The notes: generated by a model not told the origin, from the sequence alone. A stretch of DNA of 64,000 bases from Candidatus Uhrbacteria bacterium (GCA_021413945.1 JAIOPK010000006.1:1-64000), one strand, 5' to 3'; counted from the stretch's first letter, positions 1 through 8,226 are shown. Numbers and translations are program-made.

Positions 1-159
1 ACGGTTGCTCCGGGGGTGTTTCAGCTCGATGAGGAGAACAAGGCGTACGTTGTCGATCCGAAAGCCGCCGATGATGAAACGATTTTACTCGCGGCGCAGG
101 CATGTCCCGTGCAAGCGATCATTCTGTACGACGAGGAAGGGAAACAAATTTATCCGTAA
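1..159 (+). CDS. Ferredoxin, C-terminal part (partial at window edge)
   Basis: The open frame enters from the left edge and stops at TAA 157-159, giving 52 residues. It contains a single cysteine in the context QACPVQAI, the usual last cluster ligand followed by Pro in small 4Fe-4S ferredoxins, then a short acidic C-terminus ending KQIYP. The region before it (GVFQLDEENKAYVVDP) resembles the loop between the CxxCxxC part and the last Cys in single-cluster bacterial ferredoxins. The first three ligands would lie upstream of the window. Such proteins carry electrons in the cytoplasm; the partner cannot be read here. A diverged 3Fe-4S ferredoxin is the alternative. Confidence 0.72.
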   Translation, partial: TVAPGVFQLDEENKAYVVDPKAADDETILLAAQACPVQAIILYDEEGKQIYP

Positions 160-198
160 AAAAGACGAGCGCCCCGTACCAGAGTTGGTGCGGGGCGC
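158..198 (-). terminator. Intrinsic terminator of the minus-strand gene ending at 204
   Basis: A 12-bp G/C-rich stem (169-180 with 187-198, one G-U pair, loop of about 6 nt) is followed on the minus strand by a T-run at 158-163. It lies between two convergent genes, and the T-run side serves the minus gene. Confidence 0.75.
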
Positions 199-203
199 TT
201 CAG

Positions 204-1082
204 TCAGAGCGGGATGCCGGTAGTGATGCGGAGCGTGTGCAGGAAGCAGAGAAGCTTGAAGCCGGTGCCGGCGACGAGCGGGTCCTCCGAGTTCTGCATG
301 TCCTCGAACAGATGTCCGTACGAGGCGATCGCCTTGGCGAGCTCGAGGTAGTCGTCCTTGAACATCCCGGTGATGCTCGTGGCGCTTTCGAGTTCCGCTT
401 GACGATGCGTGATCGTGAGCTCGAGATGTTTGATGATCTCGCGCTGGCGCATGATCTCGTGCGAGAGCATACGGCCGTTCTCGCGATGTTCCGCGTTCAT
501 CCTCTTGATCCGATCCAGCGAGGACCGGATGCCGTCGAGCGCGTTCAGCTCCTTGCGGAGCTCGTCGAGCTCTTCGGTGGAACGGACGAGTCGGTCGCGT
601 GACTGACTGCCGTAGGCGATGGCCGTGTCGCGAACCAGCTGGTTCACGAAGCGTGAGAACATCGGGTTGCGTTCCTGCTCGACTGCGGCGAAGTCGATCA
701 CGCGGACGGTGACGTCCGTCTTGGCAACGACACGCGCGCAGTGGGTCAGGCCGATGATGTCGGTCGCGTTCAGCATGCGCTCGTCGGCGACGGGTTCGCC
801 TCGCGAGTTGATCGCGTGCTCGCTCGCACGTCCGCTCTCGATGAAGTAGAAGATCTTGGAGAGCTTCTCCTCGCTCACGATGATCTCACCGCGAGCAAAG
901 CGCTTCTGTGGGAGCGCGAGGAGCAGGGTCTCTTCGCTCTCCGACTGGCTCGGAGCGCCCGTTACCGGGACCTCCATGCGTTCGGTCGGTGGGCCTTCGG
1001 TTTCGAAGGACACGGTTTCGTCCCGGCGCTTGAGCGACGGAACTAGCGCGAGATGCGCTGTCGGCTTGGGCGTGTTACCCAT
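204..1082 (-). CDS. Cyclic-nucleotide-binding-domain-like protein with C-terminal coiled coil
   Basis: The 292-residue protein has a low-complexity N-terminus, then at about 50-170 a stretch that reads like a CAP/cNMP effector beta-roll (FARGEIIVSEE, IFYFIESGR, DIIGLTHCARVVAKTDVTVRVID). After it come a helical heptad region (about 180-265) and a short helical tail. No DNA-binding HTH is seen, and the phosphate-binding RGE-A cassette of true cAMP receptors is not obvious, so nucleotide binding is doubtful. The start is ATG 1082 rather than the upstream in-frame ATG 1151 because AGGAGG lies 6 nt before it and the promoter at 1140-1168 overlaps the longer reading. It is monocistronic. A soluble oligomeric regulator or structural sensor is plausible; function unknown. 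Confidence 0.6.
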   Translation of the reverse strand: MGNTPKPTAHLALVPSLKRRDETVSFETEGPPTERMEVPVTGAPSQSESEETLLLALPQKRFARGEIIVSEEKLSKIFYFIESGRASEHAINSRGEPVADERMLNATDIIGLTHCARVVAKTDVTVRVIDFAAVEQERNPMFSRFVNQLVRDTAIAYGSQSRDRLVRSTEELDELRKELNALDGIRSSLDRIKRMNAEHRENGRMLSHEIMRQREIIKHLELTITHRQAELESATSITGMFKDDYLELAKAIASYGHLFEDMQNSEDPLVAGTGFKLLCFLHTLRITTGIPL

Positions 1083-1139
1083 TAACGTCCTCCTGTGAAG
1101 TTTGGGGGCGTTCCCGGAATGATAACCGGAGAACATGCA

Positions 1140-1168
1140 AACATACAGCAAAAAGAGGGTTTTGTCAA
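1140..1168 (-). promoter_or_regulatory. Sigma-70-type promoter for the cNMP-like gene
   Basis: On the minus strand TTGACA (1163-1168), a 17-nt spacer and TATGTT (1140-1145), followed by a leader of about 50 nt with AGGAGG before ATG 1082. Confidence 0.75.
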
Positions 1169-1180
1169 CCCTTTCGCCCC

Positions 1181-2341
1181 TTATTTCTTCATCAAAATAA
1201 CGATTTTTCTGCGAATATGCTGGTCGGGTCTCGCGTAGGTTAGCGGTTTTCCAATCATCGAATAACCGGCTTTTTCTGCGGCTTGGATGGGGCTAACGGA
1301 GAACGTTCCATGCGAACCCACAAGGTCAGGCCAAACAGCTACGAGGCGGCCGCCCGCGGGCTGGAGCTTCGACAGAATCGGCAATGCCTCTGCCCAGAGT
1401 TCCTCGATTTCTTGTTTTTCTTTTTCTAAAACAACGGCCGGTTCATTTCCGGAAAGGGGAGCGCCTAAATAGCCTTCGGTGACGATGGCATCAAATTCTT
1501 TCCCCGTGACATGTGCGGCGATTTCTTGGACCGGGCAAATTTTCCAGCTGATGCGATCTGCATCGGCGCGGCGGATGAGTTCTTTTGCCATCAGCCATTC
1601 CGTATTTTCTTGAGCTCCTTTGATTTGGCGTGCGTCGATATCGGAGCCGACAAGCTGTAAGTCTTTATGCAAAAGCGCGGCTTCCATAATAACCGTGCCG
1701 CTTCCGCAGAACGGGTCGAGCAGCGTCGACGTTGGTGCGGCAAGATTCACCATCATGCGGGCGAGCTTGGGCGGAAGCATTCCGGTTTTGGCGTCGCGGA
1801 ATGGACGGCCAAAATCGCGCAGGCTCCAGGCATCGATGTTTTGGACTTGCGTTGTGAGGCCGATGGAAACGGTGTCGCCATGAATTGCAATAACAAAATC
1901 GTAGCCGTCCGTGGTGAGACCCATTTTGGAAATGGCGGCCGGAGCGAGAATACCGTTATCGCCCGTGACCCAGCGCACGGATTTTCCGCGTTCTTGTAGC
2001 TCGCGCTTTAATCGAATGGGAAGATGCTTGAGCGCTTGTCGATCTTTGTTGGATCCGCCGACGATCGTGAGACTAAAAAGGATGCGTTCGGCACGGGGTC
2101 GGGCCTCGATATGGTCGGCGAGGAGCTTTCCGTCGTCGAGTACATCTAGGGTTCGCTCATCGATAATATCGCCAAGCTTTACGGTTCCGGCCAAACGGTT
2201 TTGGAGGTCGGCGCTGTCCCAGGCTTCCGTCTCAAAAATGGCGACCGAATCGGCCATGACGGGTTGGATATCGCCAAGCACCGCCCGAGTCTCGGCAAGC
2301 GAGATTTCGGGGTGAGTTCCGTAAACAAGAAAATGCTTCAT
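1181..2341 (-). CDS. THUMP-domain RNA methylase (Trm11/TrmG10-like N2-guanosine family)
   Basis: 386 residues. The N-terminal half (about 1-160) looks like a ferredoxin-like plus THUMP region that binds tRNA. The C-terminal half is a Rossmann methylase with the SAM motif I LLDPFCGSGTVIMEAAL (about 207-223) and acidic SDID at strand 2. Family members methylate N2 of guanosine at tRNA positions such as 10, using a catalytic D/N-PPY motif. Here the equivalent site reads VTEGYLGAPLSG, so the usual DPPY is replaced; see findings. A -10-like TAAATT lies 8 nt before the start codon with TTGCCA 18 nt further upstream, so the message is probably leaderless. No Shine-Dalgarno is visible. The RNA target is unproven. 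Confidence 0.72.
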   Translation of the reverse strand: MKHFLVYGTHPEISLAETRAVLGDIQPVMADSVAIFETEAWDSADLQNRLAGTVKLGDIIDERTLDVLDDGKLLADHIEARPRAERILFSLTIVGGSNKDRQALKHLPIRLKRELQERGKSVRWVTGDNGILAPAAISKMGLTTDGYDFVIAIHGDTVSIGLTTQVQNIDAWSLRDFGRPFRDAKTGMLPPKLARMMVNLAAPTSTLLDPFCGSGTVIMEAALLHKDLQLVGSDIDARQIKGAQENTEWLMAKELIRRADADRISWKICPVQEIAAHVTGKEFDAIVTEGYLGAPLSGNEPAVVLEKEKQEIEELWAEALPILSKLQPAGGRLVAVWPDLVGSHGTFSVSPIQAAEKAGYSMIGKPLTYARPDQHIRRKIVILMKK

Positions 2342-2381
2342 TGAGCCGTAATTTAAACCTATTTTGCCCGAATTGGCAATC

Positions 2382-2408
2382 TTGACAATTCTCCTAATGT
2401 ATGATGAT
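2382..2408 (+). promoter_or_regulatory. Promoter with TTGACA and GATGAT block
   Basis: TTGACA (2382-2387) is followed after 15 nt by GATGATCTT (2403-2411). The same two blocks with identical spacing occur at 22911-22940. With a 17-nt spacer the -10 would read TGATCT. The leader is about 90 nt. Confidence 0.5.
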
Positions 2409-2498
2409 CTTAACCGTCGCTTATCCGCCTAGGCGGAAGGCGATCGGTCTGCTCCTTCGAACCGAAAAGAGATGAAGGAAACAGAAAGGGAGTTCGCT

Positions 2499-4835
2499 AT
2501 GTCGCGTTTCTTCACCGTTCTCGCAGCGATTTCCATCCTCGTTCTTGGTGCGACGAACGCGTCGGCCCAGGATCTGCCCATGCCGGGCCGAGGAGAAATC
2601 CTCGAGCTCCGGCGTGACGACCCGCGCAACACGGAAGGCTATCGAAGCTTCATCTACGGGAGCTGGGTTCCCGGGATGCCTGGTTTGAGCAACCTCCTCG
2701 ACCGCGTGAATGCGGATCTCGAGGGCGGGTCGCTCGTGACCATGGAACAGCTCGATGCCGCCAACCCCTGCATCGTCATCTACCATCGCGAGGGCCGCCG
2801 CTTCGGACACAACGGCTCCTGCGACACCAACTCGACGAACGAACGCGTCACGTACGCCTCGTTCTGCGAGGGGGACAGCTCATGCGCCCGCTGGCCGATG
2901 GCTAATCGTGTCTACCACATCCCGTCGCGTCCCAGGCTCACGCCCGGGGAACGCGCCGAGGAGATGGTGCACACGCTCGACGGAACGACGGTGACCGAGA
3001 CGGTCCCCGCACCCGCCGAGTTGGGCGGATGGCTCACGGAGCTTTCCGACACCATGGGCGAGGAACAGCCTCCGACCTATGGTCAGGTGCGCGATGTCAT
3101 CGCGGCTGTCGGTCGTACGCTCACGCGTGCGGAGACGGCCTCGAGTGCGACGGCCGCCGCAGCGGCGCCCGATACGGCCGCTGCGGCCGATACGGCAGCT
3201 GCGGACATGATGTTTGGCGAGGATGAAGCCCTCGGAACATCGGCCGCCGATGGAGCCTCGCGCCCGACGAGCGCAGAGGACGAAGCACATGCAACGTCAA
3301 CGTCGACCGGAGCCACCACCTCCGTTCTGACGAACCCTTCCCTTCTGTGGCTTATCATCGCGGGACTGTCCCTCGCGCTGATTCTTCTTCTCTTCAAGGA
3401 CAATATCCGAGCGTGGTACAGGCCCACGTCTCTGGACGATGAACAGACACCGCCTGAAACGGACAGCGCGCCACCGTCTCCGACCAAGGAGCAAGTGCGC
3501 GACAAGCATATCCTGGACTCGCTCCAGAAGTACTGGACCGAGTTCCATAAGAAGTGGAAGCGGAACGATAGCCTCACGGAGGAGAATCTCAATCTCTTCT
3601 TCATGACGGCGGATGCCAACAAGGAGCTCGTCAAGACGCAGGACCAGGAGCTTGCGGATCTGCACGCTCGTCCGGCGCCCGAGCCCAAGGTTATCTACAC
3701 GCCAGGACCTACGGTCCACGTGAAGGATGAAACGGCTATCGCCGCGGCCAATGCGGCCAAGGTCGTCGCGGAAACGCGGGCGGCTAATGCCGAGGAAGCC
3801 AAGACGGTTGCCGAGGCCGGTCTCGCGGCCATGAAGCGCGAGTTCGATGAGTTCAAGAGCAAGGCTAAGGCCTTGGTCGGGGACTTCTACCAGAACGGGA
3901 TCGCTAATCTCGATCTGGCCCTCGACCACGCGTGCCGCACCGGTGACACTTCCGCTCCTTCACTCATGAACGCGCTCGAGCGCATCGCTCAGGCACGCGA
4001 GCTCTTCAAGGGAATGGCGCGCGGGGTCCTGAACGACCTCATGATCCATCTCGAGTCGGATCTCGCGATGGTGCCTTCAATGGCAAGCGGGCCCTCGTAT
4101 CTCGATCGAGAGGAGGTACCGGAGCCGTTGGTTCCTAGAAAGGTCCGGACGGACGATTCCTGGGAGGGAGCGCTCGACGAGAGCGTTCCCGAACTCGCGG
4201 ACGGACGCATGAGTCTCGGCACGAGACTCACCGAGCTTGCGCAGGAACAGGAGCCGGTCTCGGTTCCTCCCGCCAAGGCAGGCGATGTGTCGATTCCGCC
4301 CGCGGAGTCGCTGTCGGGCGAGCCGACGCATCCCGGAGTTCGGATTCCAGAACCGGGTCAGACGGAAGACGTCGTGTTCCGTGTGAGTCAGCATGCGCCT
4401 CCGCCTCCGGCCAAACCGGTCGGCCGTGCGGAACGCAGACGCCGGCGGAAGACGACGGATTCCTTCGAACGCCAAGTGGTGCAGAAGGATATCGAAGCGG
4501 AACGTTCGGCTCGTGACGACGAGAAGACGACCGTGTTCGATCAAGGCGCTCTCGAGCGTAAGCGGGTGGAAGCCCGAACGGGCAAGACCATCACCCCCAG
4601 TAGCACTCGTGCCGCATCGGACGACAGTCCGATTCCCGGATCGCTCGTTCCGCCTCCGCCACCCGTCGTCGCTCCTCTCGCCGATTACGGCGAGGAGAAC
4701 GACCCGACGGAGGCCATCCCCCGCGAAGCCCCTCCCGAGGGTAAGCCCGGCACGTCGAGCCTGTTCGACGATCAGCCCGGTTCGTCCGATGAGACCGGCG
4801 TCACGGTCAAGAAGGCCGTCGGCAAAGACGGATAA
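2499..4835 (+). CDS. Exported single-pass membrane protein with LysM-like ectodomain and long cytoplasmic region
   Basis: 778 residues. A signal peptide (MSRFFTVLAAISILVLG...ASAQ) leads into an ectodomain of about 150 residues with four cysteines. Its core (NLLDRVNADLEGGSLVTMEQ, LDAANP, then VYHIPS) follows the LysM pattern of an IA-type helix, L..xN and a final IP strand, which suggests peptidoglycan contact. An Ala/Thr/Asp-rich spacer precedes one TM helix (LLWLIIAGLSLALILLLF, about 275-292). The rest is cytoplasmic: a helical coiled-coil stretch (about 330-510) and a Pro-rich charged disordered tail. The start is ATG 2499 (GGGAG 6 nt upstream) instead of in-frame ATG 2472, because it places the signal peptide at the N-terminus. 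The next gene has the same architecture. Function unknown. Confidence 0.65.
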   Translation: MSRFFTVLAAISILVLGATNASAQDLPMPGRGEILELRRDDPRNTEGYRSFIYGSWVPGMPGLSNLLDRVNADLEGGSLVTMEQLDAANPCIVIYHREGRRFGHNGSCDTNSTNERVTYASFCEGDSSCARWPMANRVYHIPSRPRLTPGERAEEMVHTLDGTTVTETVPAPAELGGWLTELSDTMGEEQPPTYGQVRDVIAAVGRTLTRAETASSATAAAAAPDTAAAADTAAADMMFGEDEALGTSAADGASRPTSAEDEAHATSTSTGATTSVLTNPSLLWLIIAGLSLALILLLFKDNIRAWYRPTSLDDEQTPPETDSAPPSPTKEQVRDKHILDSLQKYWTEFHKKWKRNDSLTEENLNLFFMTADANKELVKTQDQELADLHARPAPEPKVIYTPGPTVHVKDETAIAAANAAKVVAETRAANAEEAKTVAEAGLAAMKREFDEFKSKAKALVGDFYQNGIANLDLALDHACRTGDTSAPSLMNALERIAQARELFKGMARGVLNDLMIHLESDLAMVPSMASGPSYLDREEVPEPLVPRKVRTDDSWEGALDESVPELADGRMSLGTRLTELAQEQEPVSVPPAKAGDVSIPPAESLSGEPTHPGVRIPEPGQTEDVVFRVSQHAPPPPAKPVGRAERRRRRKTTDSFERQVVQKDIEAERSARDDEKTTVFDQGALERKRVEARTGKTITPSSTRAASDDSPIPGSLVPPPPPVVAPLADYGEENDPTEAIPREAPPEGKPGTSSLFDDQPGSSDETGVTVKKAVGKDG

Positions 4836-4846
4836 CTCTGAAGAGA

Positions 4847-4885
4847 CCCCGTATCGCGTAACTGCGGTACGGGGCCTTGACTTTT
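4847..4885 (+). terminator. Intrinsic terminator
   Basis: An 11-bp stem (CCCCGTATCGC with GCGGTACGGGG, one G-U pair, loop 6 nt) is followed by CCTTGACTTTT. It lies directly after the stop codon of the first membrane protein. Confidence 0.7.
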
Positions 4886-4938
4886 AATATAAATCCTGAC
4901 CAAATACGGATGGGTCTTTCCCACCAGAAGAGGTTTTC

Positions 4939-6777
4939 ATGACTGGTTTCCGGCTCGGCCGTATCTTGGCGGTCGTTTGCTTGGCCGCCCTCATGTACAG
5001 TCCGTCTTTCGCGCAGGCGCAGGAGCGTCCGTTGGTCGAGCTTGTCTCGGTCGAACGCGAAGCCGGAGTGGCACGTATCCTTGTCCGCTTTGGCGGGCGG
5101 GTGCGCGATGTCAATCGCATCGCTCGTCGCCACGCGACGGCCCCCGGACTGCATGTCGACATCGACATGCTCGCCGAGTGGAATCCGAATCGCGTCATCT
5201 ACGTGTGCTTCGACAACCTTCGCGGTGAGCGGCCCATGATGAGCCGTAACCCCGCGACGGAGTCGAACTGCATCGGCTATCGGAGTACGCGCTGGCTACG
5301 GGCGGGGGAGACGTACCTCGTCCCGCTTCAGCCGACGGCCGCACCCGCGCCGACCGTGGTTCCGCCGACGGCCGCGCCGACCGTGCGCGATCCGGAGGAT
5401 CGTCGGCGCATCGCCGAGCTTGAGGCGGAAGTCGCCATGCTCGCCGATTCGCTCGATGACGCCGAGGCGGGATTGCTTGCGGCCGCGAGCCCTGCGGCAC
5501 CCGCCGCGACGGCTCCGCGAGAGGACCGATCAACTTGGTTTGTCCTCATCGGAGTCCTGCTCGGAATGGGCCTCTGTTTCCTCGCATTTTTCTTTGTCCG
5601 CCGGCAATGGCAGGAGGAGAAAGGACGCGAGCTTGAAATGCTGGCCATCAGAATCCGCGGCGCGGCGCTCGAATCCAAGCGAAAGGTGGAACATGCCTTG
5701 GCCGCCATGCGGTCCAAGAGAGATGAGCTCGCAAAGCTGTACGGACGACGGCGCTTGCGAACAAAAATCCTTCTCGTCCAACTGGCTAAGTATCGGAAGT
5801 TGCTTCGCCAGTGTCTCCACACCATCAAAAATTTCCAACGGCAGCAATCTGAGGAGATTGCCCGCCGCGAACGCCTCCCCGAACTCCTCAAACAGGTGGA
5901 CGATGCGCGTCTCCACCTGATGTATGCAAACAATGCGCGGACTCGGGCCGAGATGGTGGCCGGATGGTCCAAACTGCTACGACGCGGCGAAGCTTACTCC
6001 AGCACATTGCGGAGAACGCTCGTCGGTACGTATCGGCGCATGCTCACCGACTATCGCATCGATCGGAGGGATCACGAGCAGAAAGCTAAAGAGCTGGCTC
6101 CCGCTCGTAATGAAGCCATCGAGGTTTTCTACGCTCTGACCGGCATTCGTGCCTCGAGCGTGGAACCGGAAGTACGACTGCAGAGGTCGATCGATGCGGC
6201 GGATAAGAACGCCGCGATCGTCCAAGCCCAGTCGGAAGCGATGAACGATCTGCTTCAGGCGCACATCGCGCTTCAGGGAAGCTTCGGCGTCCGGGAGCAT
6301 GCGATCGTCGTACGCGAGAATCAGATCGCGGAAGTCGAGGCGGATCTCGTCGACCGAATGCGCGAACATGACGCGCGTGTCGCGAGCTGGGAGAAGGAGC
6401 ACGAGGTCAAGAAGACGCTCGATCTCTGGACCGGAGGTCTCGCTCACGCGGAATCGGCCGGTAAGCTCTCGGTTGTCGAGAAGCGAATGAGCGAGCTTGA
6501 AGGTCGTATGGCCGGGTATGAACGGCGCGCCGCCTCGGCGGAGCACGAGCTGAGTCAGACCAACGACTTCCTAGGCAAGGTTCAGCGGGAGTTCAGGCAG
6601 GCCAAGGAGCTGCTCGAAGGGATCAAGAAGGGTCCGAACTTCCTGGAAGCGAGAACCGCACAGATGGCCGAGTACATTTCTATGCTCGAGGAAAAGCTCG
6701 GTATCGAGCGTAAGTCGATTTGGGGCGGTTTGCCCGAGCTTGCCTACGGAGCGATTCCGCCCAAAGCCAAAGCCTGA
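4939..6777 (+). CDS. Exported single-pass membrane protein with LysM-like ectodomain and cytoplasmic coiled coil
   Basis: 612 residues. A signal peptide (LAVVCLAALMYSPSFAQAQ) is followed by an ectodomain of about 105 residues with two Cys (YVCFDN and SNCIGY). It has a LysM-like outline: VNRIARRH, then IDMLAEWNPN, and ending GETYLVPLQP. Next come a Pro/Ala/Thr linker, a short acidic heptad region, one TM helix (WFVLIGVLLGMGLCFLAFFFV, about 199-219) and some 390 residues of mostly helical, charged cytoplasmic coiled coil. AGAGG lies 5 nt before ATG 4939. Architecture and ectodomain pattern match the preceding gene, so the two probably arose by duplication or work as partners. They could link the cell wall to a cytoplasmic scaffold; that is inference. 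No enzyme motif is visible. Confidence 0.65.
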   Translation: MTGFRLGRILAVVCLAALMYSPSFAQAQERPLVELVSVEREAGVARILVRFGGRVRDVNRIARRHATAPGLHVDIDMLAEWNPNRVIYVCFDNLRGERPMMSRNPATESNCIGYRSTRWLRAGETYLVPLQPTAAPAPTVVPPTAAPTVRDPEDRRRIAELEAEVAMLADSLDDAEAGLLAAASPAAPAATAPREDRSTWFVLIGVLLGMGLCFLAFFFVRRQWQEEKGRELEMLAIRIRGAALESKRKVEHALAAMRSKRDELAKLYGRRRLRTKILLVQLAKYRKLLRQCLHTIKNFQRQQSEEIARRERLPELLKQVDDARLHLMYANNARTRAEMVAGWSKLLRRGEAYSSTLRRTLVGTYRRMLTDYRIDRRDHEQKAKELAPARNEAIEVFYALTGIRASSVEPEVRLQRSIDAADKNAAIVQAQSEAMNDLLQAHIALQGSFGVREHAIVVRENQIAEVEADLVDRMREHDARVASWEKEHEVKKTLDLWTGGLAHAESAGKLSVVEKRMSELEGRMAGYERRAASAEHELSQTNDFLGKVQREFRQAKELLEGIKKGPNFLEARTAQMAEYISMLEEKLGIERKSIWGGLPELAYGAIPPKAKA

Positions 6778-6800
6778 ACATCGCTCTTGCTCTCTATCCA

Positions 6801-6849
6801 CCGCCCGGTCCGTCAGCCCCTCTGGGTTGACAGGCCGGGCGGTTTTGGT
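6801..6849 (+). terminator. Intrinsic terminator
   Basis: CCGCCCGGTC (6801-6810) pairs with GGCCGGGCGG (6833-6842), and TTTTGGTT follows. The loop is long (about 22 nt). Confidence 0.6.
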
Positions 6850-6911
6850 TAAGGTTTGGCCACTAAAAAACCTAGCGTGACTGGCCAATCCCGACAGCGC
6901 TTATGCTCGTC

Positions 6912-6930
6912 GGTGCCCCAAATAGGGGAC
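6912..6930 (+). promoter_or_regulatory. Hairpin with purine-rich site upstream of rpsF
   Basis: GTGCCCC and GGGGAC can pair around an AAATA loop just upstream of rpsF. The AGGGGA purine stretch, the only Shine-Dalgarno-like site nearby, sits inside this stem and 16 nt before the rpsF ATG. A 9-codon frame (ATG 6931 to TGA 6960) starts right after it and overlaps the rpsF start. Autoregulation of rpsF leaders by S6:S18 is known in bacteria, but I do not recognise that motif with confidence. Confidence 0.3.
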
Positions 6931-6944
6931 ATGTCACAATATCT

Positions 6945-7427
6945 ATGTCCGACGCTTTGACGTCATCCAAGTACGAGCTCATGTACATCATTCCGGCCAC
7001 TCTTTCCGAAGAGGAGGCGGGGGCGGTGGAAACCAAGATCTCGGCACTTATTACCAAGTACGGCGCAACGGTCGAGTCGACTAAGCGCTTGGGCAAATTC
7101 CGTCTCGCCTATCTCATCCAGAATCAGCGCCACGGCTATTACATGCTCGTCCGTTTCTCGGCAGAGCGTCCGGCCATGACCAAGATCGAGGAGAACCTGC
7201 GTATCTCCACAGACATCATCCGCCACATGATTTTGCGCGCGGAGGAAGCGGGAGAAGGCAAGTACAACTTGGTGGAATATAAGGAGATCAACCTTGATAA
7301 CAAGGAAGACCGTCCGCGACGCCGCACCGAGACGGCTAAGCCCGAGGAAGCCAAGCCTGCAGCCGAAGGCGCCACGCCCGAGGTGAAGGCGGAAGCCGCC
7401 TTGCCTGAAGCCGCCGCCAGTGTCTAA
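6945..7427 (+). CDS. rpsF: Ribosomal protein bS6
   Basis: 160 residues. The first ~105 are a standard bS6 ferredoxin-like fold: KYELMYIIPATLSEEEA at the start, the central RLGKFRLAYLIQNQRHGYYM strand pair and TDIIRHMILRAEE near the end. bS6 binds bS18 and 16S rRNA in the 30S platform. A tail of about 50 residues rich in Glu, Ala, Pro and Lys is added, longer than in E. coli. The start is ATG 6945 because it gives the usual short N-terminus; in-frame ATG 6903 would add 14 unlikely residues. It heads rpsF-ssb-rpsR, a widely conserved order. No Shine-Dalgarno is correctly spaced to this ATG. Confidence 0.95.
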   Translation: MSDALTSSKYELMYIIPATLSEEEAGAVETKISALITKYGATVESTKRLGKFRLAYLIQNQRHGYYMLVRFSAERPAMTKIEENLRISTDIIRHMILRAEEAGEGKYNLVEYKEINLDNKEDRPRRRTETAKPEEAKPAAEGATPEVKAEAALPEAAASV

Positions 7428-7438
7428 ACTGGACTTAT

Positions 7439-7897
7439 ATGGACTTGAACCGCGCCATGATTATCGGCAACGTGACTCGTGATCCGGAACTCCGGACCAC
7501 GGCCACGGGACAAAACGTTTGTTCGTTTGGCATCGCTACCAACCAGCAATGGACGGATGCGCAAGGCGCCAAACAACAGCGCGCGGAGTATCACAACATC
7601 GTCGCTTGGGGGAAGCTCGCGGAAATTTGCGGACAGTATCTCGGCAAGGGCCGTAAGGTCTATATCGAGGGACGACTGCAGACGCGCGAGTGGGAAACCC
7701 AAGATGCGCAGAAGCGACAGCGCACCGAGATCGTGGCAGACAACATGATCTTGCTCGATCGCAAAGACGTTGGCGCGACAACTCGTCCGGCCTCGTCCGC
7801 ACCGATGCCGACGGAGCCTACGACCGAACCGATCGTCGCTCCGATGGACAAGTCCATCGGCGACAACGAAATCCGTCTTGAAGACATTCCGTTTTAA
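7439..7897 (+). CDS. ssb: Single-stranded DNA-binding protein
   Basis: 152 residues. An N-terminal OB fold is recognisable from MDLNRAMIIGNVTRDPELR, FGIATNQQW, YHNIVAWGKLAEICGQYL and GRKVYIEGRLQTREW. A Pro/Thr-rich linker leads to the acidic C-terminal tip LEDIPF, the docking tail for replication and repair proteins. SSB normally forms tetramers that coat single-stranded DNA. It follows rpsF by 11 nt in the conserved rpsF-ssb-rpsR order. A TAAACT hexamer 8 nt before the ATG could also give a separate leaderless transcript. There is no Shine-Dalgarno. Confidence 0.95.
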   Translation: MDLNRAMIIGNVTRDPELRTTATGQNVCSFGIATNQQWTDAQGAKQQRAEYHNIVAWGKLAEICGQYLGKGRKVYIEGRLQTREWETQDAQKRQRTEIVADNMILLDRKDVGATTRPASSAPMPTEPTTEPIVAPMDKSIGDNEIRLEDIPF

Positions 7898-7958
7898 ACT
7901 TATTACTCATTTCATCCCGCGCGTTTTTGGCTGATCCGTTCCCAACGCGCCCACATCT

Positions 7959-8183
7959 ATGCACAACAAAAAGAAGATGGCCCCACGTACGTGTTACTTC
8001 TGCCAGCAAGACATTACCGAAATCAACTATAAGGATACCGATACCTTGCGCCGTTACCTTTCCTCATTTGGAAAGATCGTGCCCCGCAAGCGCTCCGGTG
8101 TCTGCGCCTGGCATCAGCGCAAGCTGGCCAACGCAATCAAGCGCGCCCGCTTCATGGCCTTGGTTCCGTACTTGGTTCGCTAA
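7959..8183 (+). CDS. rpsR: Ribosomal protein bS18
   Basis: 74 residues, the normal family length. The signature KIVPRKRSGVCAWHQRKLANAIKRAR is present in parts, ending FMALVPYLVR. A CYFC pair near the N-terminus and CAWH in the middle form a probable CCCH zinc site, so this is the zinc-binding form of S18. It binds bS6 on the 30S platform and closes the rpsF-ssb-rpsR operon; an intrinsic terminator follows within a few bases of the stop. Confidence 0.95.
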   Translation: MHNKKKMAPRTCYFCQQDITEINYKDTDTLRRYLSSFGKIVPRKRSGVCAWHQRKLANAIKRARFMALVPYLVR

Positions 8184-8187
8184 AACA

Positions 8188-8213
8188 AATCCCCCAGAAA
8201 TGGGGGATTTTGT
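8188..8213 (+). terminator. Terminator of the rpsF-ssb-rpsR operon
   Basis: AATCCCCC and GGGGGATT form an 8-bp stem with a 6-nt loop, followed by TTTG. The next promoter (TGTTATACT) begins directly on its 3' flank. Confidence 0.85.
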
Positions 8214-8219
8214 TATACT
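8211..8219 (+). promoter_or_regulatory. Extended -10 promoter TGT-TATACT
   Basis: TG at 8211-8212, one base, then TATACT (8214-8219), with the ATG 7 nt downstream. This predicts a leaderless transcript. There is no convincing -35; that position falls in the preceding terminator. Confidence 0.6.
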
Positions 8220-8226
8220 AGATTCT

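Noticed and set aside
4877-4910. TTGACT at 4877 as promoter for the second LysM-like gene
   Set aside because: It lies in the terminator flank and no acceptable -10 follows at 16-18 nt, though a weaker promoter cannot be excluded.
7927-8226. N-terminal extension of the 8227 gene
   Set aside because: It runs through rpsR and a terminator in another frame; the -10 box before ATG 8227 fits better.
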